A stretch of DNA of 64,000 bases. Origin: Cavia porcellus (taxonomy: Eukaryota; Chordata; Mammalia; Rodentia; Caviidae). The notes beneath the pieces were generated by a model. That model saw nothing but the letters and a program-made list of their open reading frames with translations. It did not search any database and was not told where the DNA came from. The position numbers and the translations under genes are program-made. Below are positions 46,160 to 56,073 of this stretch, piece after piece. Position 1 is the first letter of the stretch. Each line of letters starts with the position of its first letter. The stretch spans positions 69,305,494 to 69,369,493 of the forward strand of contig NW_026947490.1 of assembly GCF_034190915.1 (NCBI RefSeq), written 5' to 3'.

Positions 46160-46492
46160 ACTAATACAGTCATTATGAGGGACTTCAATCCATTCTCATG
46201 AACAGGTCAATCTGGCAAAAAAAAAATCAACAAAGAAACAACAGGTTAAACTGCATCATAGAAAAAATGGATTTCATATATATTGATGTTCTGTCCCCAA
46301 ACAGCAGAATATGTATTGTTTTCAGCAGTCCATGGAACTCTTCAAAATATACCACATTTTAAGTCATAATGCATGGACAAACAAATTGAAGTACAAAAGA
46401 AACTTTAAAGCAAAACAATTAAAATAGTCTCAAGAATCCTATCAAATCCCAATGAAATGAAACTAATAATAAACAATAAAAGAAATCACAGA
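46160..46492 (+). mobile_element. Old L1 ORF2 fragment, left part
   Basis: The sequence resembles the L1 ORF2 region after the endonuclease and ends at AAAAGAAATCACAGA (46478-46492). The same fragment resumes at 51013 after the younger L1, so these two pieces were once contiguous. Confidence 0.65.
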
Positions 46493-46930
46493 GGCTCTTC
46501 TTCCACACCTGGATGGCTTCAGCAGCTAAGGAGAGCCTCAGCTGCCCTTCCCCTGCACCTGGAACACCTCAGCAGGGATTGTTGGCCACCTTTCCTCTGC
46601 ATCCAGATGACCTCAGCAGTTGAGGGAAGCCTTGGCTGTTCTTCCCCAACACCCAAAAGGCCTCAGCAGACCATCAGCAACCCCTTTCATCACTTGGAGT
46701 ACCTTGGTGGCCTGGTGCAAGCCTCGGCAACCCATCCACCCACACAGAGGATCTCACTGGGCATGTGGCAGTGTGGTGAGTTCTCCTCTCAAGTGGAGGA
46801 CTTCAGTGGATCAACGTGAGCTGCAGCAAACCCTACCCCTATCTGGAGGACCTTAACAAGCTGGCAAGAGCATGCTTGAGTTCTTCTTTCATACAGAGAG
46901 TGCAGGGTGGGTTTCTGAGAGCTCTGGCAA
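46493..46930 (+). repeat. Tandem units of about 45-50 bp in the L1 5' UTR
   Basis: About eight diverged units, each with a CACCTGGANGNCCTCAGCAG-like head and a CCTCGGCAACCC-like tail, repeat every 45-50 bp. They occupy the 5' end of the younger L1, the place of promoter monomers in rodent L1s. Confidence 0.65.
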
Positions 46931-47434
46931 GACCTCCCCCAACCTAGAGGAACCCACAAAGGCCTAAAGAACCCCAGTGACACAGTAGGGTGCCAGTGGG
47001 GCACACACTCTAGACAGGTGAATCTGGCAGCCAAGAACTGCCTGAAGTTGCAGTAACAACAGGAGCTAAAGGTTGACTTACATCAATATCTCTAGGCTAA
47101 TCAACCTAGAAAAAATATGAGTTACCCAACAGGCCCCACAGAAGGATTTAGGTGACTGGCCCTCCTCCTACATTGTAGGACTCTGCAACTTGGTGAACAT
47201 CAGCCACACAGGAGGACCCTAAGACACACATGATGGACGAGTGAGAGTAGCTGGATTGAAAAGGCTAAAATATAGAATGTAGTGTAATGGTAGAAGAAAA
47301 AAAAAAAAAAAGAAAAGACCAAAATATTAACCCAAGAGGTGAAAATGACAAAGCAAAAAAGCAAAATGGAATTTCAAATGCTCAGTCAATCAGGAACAAG
47401 TAAAAGAGACATTGAAGTAAAGGACATTAGAAGT

Positions 47435-48288
47435 TGTTATGGATTAAAAACTGTTGGTCAACTTAACACCAGCTGAGTTAAATCAGCACAGTGCTGAGCA
47501 TAGATGTTTCACCTGAGGAAAGTTGCCGGTGTAAATAGAGACGTGGAGAAGGAGAAGCTAGGCATTGTGGATTTCTCTAAGTGTTACTGTTTTAGCAATT
47601 AGTTCTGGAGGAGCTTGTCATGACCAGCTTCTCCAGTGTGAGTTTGACTATTGTCATCAGAGGAGCTTGGGACCATGTTGGTGAGAGTGGCTATGGTTCA
47701 CTTGGGGAGCTCTGGTCCTTATATTGAGTATTGCTTCCTGACTCCAGAGGGGAAGACATGTGCCATTTAATCTCCAGGAGAAACTCACCACACTGAATTC
47801 CTGGCATGTATTCAACTGTACTTATCAGAGGAGCTCAGGACCTTCCTGTTGCTGAGGATGGCTGTGGTGCTTTTCAGGGCAGCCCTGGTTCTTATTCTGA
47901 GTGTGACTTCTTGGCTCCAGTGTAGAACGCTCAAGCTACCAGCACAGCTCCTTCACCCCTCTGGGTATAGACTTCCACCTTCCACCAGTGACCTTTGGGC
48001 ATTCCCAGCATGGATCTATAAAACAGACTGGTGGGAATCCTTCTCATGGGCTCTAGACCTTCAGGTGGACTCATGGGAGGCATTGTCAAGGGCTCTAGGA
48101 TTTCACTGGGACTCATGTGGGACATTGCTATGGGATTTAGGCCCTTGGCTGAATATTCTGTGTCTTTAGTGTTGTGGATAGATTTCCTGCACTTTCTTGT
48201 GTCAAACTTTGTGTGACCATCATAAAATAATATTATAAATTCCGTGTCATGATTCTAATTGTTCTCCTTACAACCCCTATCTACAACA
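47435..48288 (+). mobile_element. Solo LTR inside L1 ORF1
   Basis: 854 bp from TGTTATGG to CTACAACA (TGTT...AACA inverted ends), flanked by GAAGT at 47430-47434 and 48289-48293. The 5-bp duplication is compatible with a class III (ERVL or MaLR) or some class I elements. Orientation is assumed from the TG...CA reading; no clear TATA or poly(A) signal decides it. There is no internal coding sequence. Confidence 0.8.
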
Positions 48289-48952
48289 GAAGTTGTATGT
48301 GAAATTTCTGAAAATATAGCAAGTGAAATAAAGAAACAAATCCATGAAGCTATAGAGGAAATCAGATTAAGAAATAATCTCTTCGGTAAAAAAAGAAATG
48401 AAACATTAATAAATGAATTTCTCAGCATAGCTAGAAAAGATACAGATTTTTTAAAAATACAGGAGCATAGGAAAATGATGGAAACCTTCAACGAACAATA
48501 TAGAAAGAAATAGAATGCATGAAACAATTCAAAGAGATATTCAGGAAGTAAAAACTTCTACTGAGATCTGGCAAAACTGTTTGAATAAAGCTGACTATAG
48601 ACTTTTAGACCTTAAAGACAGGATCACAGCTAGCAATCATGAAAGCAAAGAACTTCTAAAAATAACAAGGGAGCATGAAATAATAATTCAATAACTTCAT
48701 GATGATGCAAAGAGAAGCAATATAATACTGATAGGCATTGATGAAAATGCAGAAGTTAACATAAATGACACAAAAAACTATTCACAGAAGTAATAGCAGA
48801 AAATTTCCCAAGAATGGGAAAATAATCTGATATACAGATAAATGAATCATATAGAACTCCAAACAATCATAACCAAAATAGATCTATACCCAAACACATA
48901 ATAATCAAGTTTGCAGAAATTTAGCATAAAAATAGAACACTAAATGCTCTTA

Positions 48953-49047
48953 GGGGGCTGGGGATTTAGCCAGCGGCATAAGTTCCTGCCTTGCAAGTGC
49001 ACAGTTGTGAGTTTGATCCCCGGTCCCCCCCCCCCAAAAAAAAAAAG
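48953..49047 (+). repeat. ID SINE in L1 ORF1
   Basis: GGGGCTGGGGATTTAGCCAG, CTGCCTTGCAAG, GAGTTTGATCCCCGG, then C12 and poly-A. TCTTAGG occurs on both sides, a short probable duplication. Confidence 0.88.
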
Positions 49048-51012
49048 GTCTTAGGAAAAAAGACACAATTCATCTATCAAGGAAAGCCCCTTAGAAGCAT
49101 GGCTGATTTCCCAACACAAACCCTCAAGTCAAGATGAGCTTGGAGTGAATTATTTGAAGCTCTAAAAGAAAAAACAACTTTCAACCCAGATTGATGTACC
49201 TTGAAAAACTATCTCCCAAAATTAATGGAGAAATAAGATACTTCCATGACAAAGAACAACTAAAGAAATTGATGTCCCCCAAACCAACTCTAGAAAGAGT
49301 ACTGAAAGACAAACTAGATAGAGATAAAAATGACCACAATTCCTAAAATGACAACAGAAGGAAACCACTAGGCAGGGCAAGAAATTAAGCAATAGAAAAA
49401 AGCAGGGAACCAACAACAGGAAAATAACATGACAAAGTTAAGCCAGTACATATCGGTTATAACTATTAATGTAAATGGCCTCAGTTAACCAATTAAAAGA
49501 AATAGGTAGGTATAGTGGATCAAGAAACAGAATCCAACAATATGTTGTATACAGGAAACACATCTGACTCAAAAGAAAACTCGTAAACTGAAAGTCAAAG
49601 GATGAAAAACAATATTCCATGCAACTGGATCCCAGAAAAATACATGGGAAGCTATTCTGTTTGCACACAATGTGAACTCAAAGCAAAAATGATCAAAAGA
49701 GATAAAGTTAGTTATTACATACTTGTTAGGGGAAAATTTCAAGAGAAAGAGATAACAATCATAAATAAGCACTGAAATACAAGAGGACCCAACTCCTGTA
49801 TTTATACAAGATAAATACTAATAGACAATAAAAATTAAATATGCAATAACACAGTTGTAATGGGGAACATTAATAACCCCATTGTTACAAAGAGATAGAT
49901 GAACTAGACAAAAAGTCAGCAATGAAATAACAGAACTAAATCAAACCCATGAGCAAATGACTTGTTAGATGTTTACAGGATATTCCACCCAACAACATAA
50001 GACTACACATTCTTCTCAGCTGCATATGGGACCTTCTCTAAAATAGAACATATATTAGCCCATAGAAAATGTTTAAGTAAATACAAAGGAATTGAAATTA
50101 TCTCATGCTTATTATCTGACCACAGTGCACTGAACTTGGAAATTAATGGCAAATATCAATCAGTAACAAATGCTGGCAGGACTGTAGGGGAAAAGGAATT
50201 CTACATTATTGGTGGGAGTGTACACTGGTACACTGGTACAACCACTGTGGAAATTAGTGTGGAAATTCCTCAAAAAACTAGGATTGGAGGTCCCATTCAA
50301 TCTAGCTATCCCTCTTTTGGGTATTTTCCCAGAAAAATTAAAAATGTCATGCTGCAGTGATATATGTACACCCATGTTTACAGTAGCATGATTTGTAATA
50401 GCTAAATCTTGGAAACAACTCAATTGCCTATCAATGGGGGAATGGATAAAAAAGATGTGGTATTTTTATACAATGGAGTACTACTCAGCTATAAAAAGGA
50501 TAAAACTTGAGGTTTTATAGGTAAATGAAAGCAATTTGAGACCACACTCATAAGTGAAATAAATCAAACTCACATTTGTAAACATTGTATAATCTCTCTG
50601 GAATAAAAAAAAACCTGAATGAGTAATAAGATCCAAAATGTACAATGGATATTACGAAAGTGAAAAGGAAAGAAAGTGCTCAAAAGGAAAGAACAACTGG
50701 GATAGGGGAAAGGAGAAAAAGAAGAGAAAAATTGTATGTATATAAGTATATATGTATACCGGTATATATATATACACACACACACACAATAGATGAGTAT
50801 ACTACTAATCTCTTAAAAAGGAAAGTTTGTGCTTTCATTGTTTGATTGTTTGATCATTTTTTCATGCCTAAATCTTGTAACCTGAGCAACTACTTCCAAG
50901 ATAATAATATGCAATATATTAACTCGTGTTAATTTCCTACTATTTTTAAAATTCTGTATCATTGCTGTGCCTTTTTTTGTTTGTTTTGTTTTGATTTTCA
51001 AAAAGAAGAAAA

Positions 51013-52018
51013 AAAGAAATCACAGAATCCAAAGTAGTGGCACATGCCTATAATCCCAGCACTCAAGTTGAGGCAAGAGGATCACTGCAAGTTTGAGGTC
51101 AGCCTGGACTACATAGTGAGTTCAAGGCCAACCTGAACCGCATTGTGAACTCCCATCTCAAAACAGGAAACTACAGAAAGCAGACAAACATGTAGAGAAT
51201 AAATGATATACTCTTGAACAATCATTGGGTCATAGAAGAATCAGGGAAGAAATTTGAACATGTCTAGACTCAAATAATGGAAATACAACCTGCCAGAATC
51301 TGTGAGATACAAAGAAGGCAGTTCTAAAAGGACACTTATTGACATGAGTGCCTGCATTAGAAAACAGTGATCCTAAATAAGCAACCTAGTATGCATCACA
51401 AGGTCCTAGAAAAATAAGAGCAGTCCAAACCCAAATGTAGCAGAAGAAAAGAAATGATAAAGATCAGAGCGGAAATGAACAAAATTGAAAATATAAAGAA
51501 TCTAAGAATCAAATAGTTGGTTCTTTTAAATGACAAATAAGCTTAATACACCCTTACTAACCTTATTAAAAGGAAGAGAAGATTTATATCATAAAACCAG
51601 AAGCAAAAGGTGAAAAATAACAGACACCACAAAAATCCAGATGATTCTTGGCATTTATTATGAAAACCTAAATTCTTGTAAGCCTAAGATCCAAAAAAAA
51701 AGGGATAAATTGCTACACATATGACTTCATAAAATTGAACCAAAATGGTATAAAAACCCTGAACAGATCAAAGACAGTCAATGAAACTAATGCAGAAATA
51801 AAAATGCTAACAACAAAAAGGCTCTGGATCCAATGGAATGGCTATAGATTTCATGAGAATTTAGATACAAACTAAGGCCAATACGCTTCAAACCTTCCAC
51901 CCAGTTGAAAAGGAAGAAATGCTTCCAACTCATTCCAAAAAACAAGTTTGTCCTAATACCAAATCAGATGATGATTCAAAAACAAAAACAAAAAATCCAA
52001 AACCCTGAGAAGCATCAC
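51013..52018 (+). mobile_element. Old L1 ORF2 fragment, right part
   Basis: It continues the left part (46160-46492) after the 15-bp duplication. It is interrupted near its start by a B1 SINE (51033-51170). Segments such as GACACTTATTGACATGAGTG and AGATCAGAGCGGAAATGAAC are typical of L1 ORF2 between the endonuclease and RT. No open frame survives. Confidence 0.7.
51033..51170 (+). repeat. B1-like SINE
   Basis: GTAGTGGCACATGCCTATAA, TTTGAGGTCAGCCTGGACTA, a second TTCAAGGCCAACCTGAACC copy, then CCCATCTCAAAAC. Confidence 0.85.
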
Positions 52019-52184
52019 TGTTCTTGATGAACACAGGTACAACCTCAACCCTGCCAATTGCAGTTGGGAGCCCTTTAGGAAGCATGGGGCAGCCTACTCA
52101 GGCTCTCCTGCTGGGCATGCTCACTGCCTACATGTGCCAATATTATGACTACACCAGGCTGAGCATATTAAAAGCCTCTGTGTG

Positions 52185-52250
52185 TGTCTATATGTGTATT
52201 ACTGGGGATTGAATTCAAGGCTTTCATACTGAGCTATTTCTCTACTATTT
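52185..52250 (-). repeat. ID-like SINE fragment, antisense
   Basis: ACTGGGGATTGAATTCAAGG and ACTGAGCTATTTCTCTAC. Confidence 0.6.
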
Positions 52251-52600
52251 TTTTTTTCTTTTTTGAGATACGGTCTTGCTCTGTAGTTAAAACTGGCCTT
52301 GACCTCACTTTGTAGCCCAGGTTACAAAGTCTCAAATTTGCACTGATCCTCCTGCTTTAGCCTCCCAAGGGCTGGGATTATAGGCACGTACTACCATGCC
52401 TGGCTCAATCTAGCTTTTTTTTTTTTAAAAAAAAGCTTTTATTTATTTATGTATTTGAGAAAGAGTCTTGATATATAGTTCAGTTTGGGCTTACCCTCAT
52501 TGTGTAGCCCAGGCTGGCCTCAAACTCACAATGATCCTCCTGTCTCAACCTTCCGAGTGCTGGGACTAGAGAAGTGTGCCACCATGCCCGGCTCTAGCAT
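52251..52600 (-). repeat. Two antisense B1-like SINEs in tandem
   Basis: First copy about 52251-52408 (TTTTTTGAGATACGGTCTTG to ACCATGCCTGGCTC). Second about 52418-52595 (GAGAAAGAGTCTTGATATAT to CACCATGCCCGGCTC). Each keeps the duplicated TAGCCCAGG-type segment. Confidence 0.85.
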
Positions 52601-52930
52601 TTTAGCTGTAGGTGGAGTCTCCTCCTTCTGAGTTCCAAACTCCTTGAAATTACTCCATTCCAGGTCCCTGTGGGACCTCAAACTGAGCCAGGTGACATGA
52701 CTTCAGCCAGCTGGAGTCCTCACACAGGGACTGCTCTTGGGAGCTCTGTCCAGATTCCTACCCATGCTCCAGCAAAGCAGTTCAAGTGGTATATGGAACA
52801 CTATGTGAACCTTTATAACAGTGTCCTGGAGCTTCCTGTGGCAGCAATGTGCTTCTATCTTACAAATCAGCATTAGACAAACCAGGGATACTTTGTCTTG
52901 GATAAAGCCACAGTTGTCTTGGCCCACAGT
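52601..52930. other. Intergenic stretch
   Basis: No gene or repeat recognised. Confidence 0.35.
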
Positions 52931-52934
52931 TTTG

Positions 52935-53115
52935 TTTAGAACTATGGATTGAATCCAGAGCCTTCACACCAAACTACTTCCCAATCATTTTTCATTTTTT
53001 AATTTTGAGACAGAATCCCACTAAGTTGCCCAAGCAGGTCTTGAACTTGCTCTCCTCCTGCCTCAGCCTTTCAGTGTGCTGAGATTCCAGGTGTACGACA
53101 CTGGGTCTGGCTTGT
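52935..53115 (-). repeat. Antisense ID-like and B1-like fragments
   Basis: ACTATGGATTGAATCCAGAG (ID-like), then TTTTGAGACAGAATCCCACT and CTCAGCCTTTCAGTGTGCTG (B1-like). Confidence 0.7.
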
Positions 53116-53360
53116 TCTGTGTTCTGAACTCCTTCTTACTGACCTAAATTACAGATCTCCACTCATCCAGAGGCACTTCTGGGTTCAGATCCCTGTTAGG
53201 AAATCCCCAATAAACTAAGCTTTGTGTGATCCCCGGCTCCCTCTCCCTCCACGTCTGCAGCCTCCCAGCTCCCTGGGGCCAGCTGCCCATGCTGAGGCTG
53301 GGTGTTACTGAACATTCAGGGCCTTTCTCCTATTTCCTTTCTCTCTCTTTCTCTCTCTCC

Positions 53361-53443
53361 CTCCTTTTTGGTGCCGGGGATCAAACTTGTGGCCTTGCAC
53401 TTGCCAGGCAGGTGCTTATGCCACTGAGCTAAATCCCTGGCCT
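53361..53443 (-). repeat. ID SINE, antisense
   Basis: GGTGCCGGGGATCAAACTTG, GCCAGGCAGGTGCTTATGCC and ACTGAGCTAAATCCCTGG. Confidence 0.88.
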
Positions 53444-53454
53444 GTCTTTCTTGC

Positions 53455-53598
53455 TTTTTCTCTCACCACTTGTTCCCCCATGTTCTGCCACTGAGGTACA
53501 TCTCTAGCCCCTTTTATTTTATTTTGAGGCCAAGTCTTGCTAAATTGCCCAGGCTGACTTGAATTTGCACTCCTCCCACCTTAGCCTCCTGGGCCATC
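53455..53598 (-). repeat. Antisense ID and 5' part of a split B1
   Basis: CCACTGAGGTACATCTCTAG is an ID remnant. TTTTGAGGCCAAGTCTTGCT to TTAGCCTCCTGG is an antisense B1 that stops before its last third; the missing part seems to appear at about 54064-54105. Confidence 0.6.
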
Positions 53599-54063
53599 AG
53601 TGACACAGTTGGTAAAAAGAATTTTACCACTAGATGAGGGATGCAGAAAAGGCAAAGTTGATTTAGACCAGGAAATCCTGGAACAAGGGGTAAGTTTCCA
53701 AGAAAGGAGCGGTACAGTTGGGGTTTAGACACTGGAGGTTTGAAGAAATGGAATAAGGGGCAGGCGGCTCCCCAGCCATGCCACCTTGTAGATCCAGTCT
53801 TTCAGCATAATTTAAAATGCTTTTTACAGTTGCAGTTTTGACAGAGCTAAATCCTCATACTTAAAAAAGGCTTTGCTTTGATGGGCATCTGATAAAGAGG
53901 TCCAGGTGACTTACAGAACATCCAACTGAGAGACATGGAAGGGCCTTACACAATACCCCTCACCCCTCCTGTGAGACATCCTACTTAGAGCCCCTCCTTT
54001 CTGATGTCCTACTTAGAGCAAGTGTAGCTCACTAAATTCTCGAAGGGCTTTAATCCTTTTACC
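53599..54063. mobile_element. Unclassified insertion splitting a B1
   Basis: About 465 bp of unrelated sequence separates two B1 pieces. It has repeated CCTACTTAGAG words near 53990-54020. The size suits a solo LTR, but ends and duplication are unclear. Confidence 0.35.
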
Positions 54064-54734
54064 TCCCACCAGCTGGAATAACAGCAACGTGCTGCCAAGC
54101 CCAATGATCTATATTTCTTTTTTTGCTTGCTTTTCTTTTAGAATAACTCAACGTTTCTATCTTATACTTCAGATGAATTATAATCTGTTTTTGTTCTAAG
54201 AGTTTGCCTTAGAAATTGAAAACTGTATATTTGAATTTAATAAAACCTGGTAGTGTATAGAGATCTTTACCTTCACCTGACCTCTATGTGACTTTTGTCT
54301 TGTATTTTACTTTCATAGTTTTTTAAAGGTTTGCTAGAGGCTGTAATCACTAGTGTATGCAAACGGTGCTTATTTATATTTGCATTTGTTTGCATTAATG
54401 ATCCACATCATATTTGTTCTGCCTCCCTCTTGTGTGTTCTGTCTCTGATGTGAGATCATCTGTTTTCTGTCCATGTAGAGGAACATGTTCCCTGGTTTCA
54501 AACAGTGCTTTTACTTGTGTGAAAATGTCTTGATTTTTTTATTTCTAAAAAGATGTTTTCACTGAATAATAGAATTTTGAGTTGGCAGGTCTTTCATTAG
54601 TCCTTGAGGATGTTATTCTGTCTCTTGGATTTCTTTACCACTGTCAGAGTAAGTGCCTCTCACTCCAAGGAAAAGTTCCAGGGCTGCTGATTACCTCCTG
54701 GAAGCTTGTATTTAACTTTGTTTTTATTTCTTTC

Positions 54735-54885
54735 TTTTTGTTTTTGCCAGCACTGGAGAGTGAACCGAGGGCTTTTGCACTGAGTTACATCCCTAGCCCT
54801 CTTCATCTTAATTAGTTTTGAGACAGGGTCTTACTAAATTGCCAAGTTTGGATACAAACTTGAGGTCCTCCTGTCTCAGGTGGAC
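54735..54885 (-). repeat. Antisense ID-like plus B1-like fragments
   Basis: GCCAGCACTGGAGAGTGAAC and GAGTTACATCCCTAGCCC, then TTTTGAGACAGGGTCTTACT and CCTCCTGTCTCAG. Confidence 0.65.
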
Positions 54886-55920
54886 AGGCTGTACTTGTCT
54901 TTTTGTTTTGTTTTTTTCCTGTTTTTCACTTTCATTATGACACATCTGTACACAGCTTTCTGTTTTATTCATCTGGCCTCCTTGAAATCTGCAAGGTCAC
55001 CATGCCCAGCTTGACTTCTTCCCTCCTTTCTTTGTTTATCTGTTCATCTTGGAACCTGTTAATCATGTTTTATCTTCATATTGGTGTTATATATCAGTTC
55101 TGTAAAATTTCCGCCTTTGGACTCTGGCTGCAATCAAACGCATGCTTCTCGTGGTCTCCTCTTGCAGGAGCAGCCAGTGTTACTTCACCTGAGGATCCTG
55201 CCAGTGTTGAAAAAGGACACAGACAACATTGATTGAAAGTCTTTTGGCTAATAACTCTGAGCCCTCAGTACCTGTTTAATCCTCTCTGGCAGTACTGATG
55301 GCAGGGTGGGCCAAGTCAAAAATTACCAAAAAGAAATCTGTTGCCCAGTGAGTAGATCAGAATGACCCAACCTGATTTTATGGGAGCTGTGTAGTCCTCA
55401 ATAACAACATTCAATGTAAATACTGAGCATGTGCATCACACATCTTCTGGCCTGCTTTTGTGGTAGAAGCACCATCATTTTGGGCACTTTATATTGTGAA
55501 GAAGAGAAATATTCTTCCACTAAGTCAGCGAAGACCCAGTGAGTCATTTAGTGGGCTCTTCTGAGATTTATAATGATTCAGAGCCATTGCCATGTATTTA
55601 AAAGGCTCCAAAGAACAAAGTGAACTTTCCTGTCCTATATAATCAGGTCTTTCTGGACCTCTGAGTACTCTGCTTCACACTATAAGAGCTGCAGGCTGAA
55701 AAATCAGCCAGTGCCCCTGGGGATAAGTTAGAGTTTGATCAACACGGCAATGAAGTTAGTGTGGCCTTAAACGATTGCTGAGGACTCAAGGAAATAAGTG
55801 AAATAACATTTTTTAAAATGTCAGATCTGACTGAGTATTTTGACACCCAATCTGAAGCAGCATAGAACAGATAAGAAGAAAGTAAGAAGACGCCTTTAAG
55901 AGGGTATGGGAGAGCTTTAT
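54886..55920. other. Intergenic stretch without recognised features
   Basis: Single-copy-looking sequence. The frame at 54903-55232 shows no domain. Confidence 0.4.
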
Positions 55921-55934
55921 AGGAGTGCAGTGGC

Positions 55935-56045
55935 AGGGCTGGGGATTTAGCTCAGTGGCATAAGCACCTGCCTTGCAAGCAGGTGGTCGTGAGTTTGATT
56001 CCCAGTACTGATAGAAATGAAAAAGACAAAAAAAAAAAAAAAAAA
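55935..56045 (+). repeat. ID SINE, complete, with target-site duplication
   Basis: AGGAGTGCAGTGGC lies at 55921-55934 and 56060-56073. The unit begins AGGGCTGGGGATTTAGCTCA, has a CCTGC-CTTGCAA-GCAGG hairpin, GAGTTTGATTCCC and a long poly-A tail. Confidence 0.95.
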
Positions 56046-56073
56046 AAAAAAAATGCCTGAGGAGTGCAGTGGC

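Larger units (their letters stand above)
46493..51012 (+). mobile_element. Younger L1 inserted in an old L1, with internal deletion
   Basis: It is flanked by AAAAGAAATCACAGA at 46478-46492 and 51013-51027 (15-bp target-site duplication). Contents: a 5' UTR with tandem units (46493-47280), an ORF1 start near 47350, a solo LTR (47435-48288), ORF1 continued (48294 onward, coiled-coil frame to 48513), an ID SINE (48953-49047), ORF2 endonuclease remnants (about 49430-50160), then a direct jump to the ORF2 C-terminus (50160-50520) and a 3' UTR. The RT is missing. It has many stops. Confidence 0.88.

Noticed and set aside
55935..56000. Possible tRNA-Ala gene
   Set aside because: It has A and B boxes and an anticodon arm but lacks a proper acceptor stem, carries a poly-A tail and is flanked by a target-site duplication, so it is an ID SINE.
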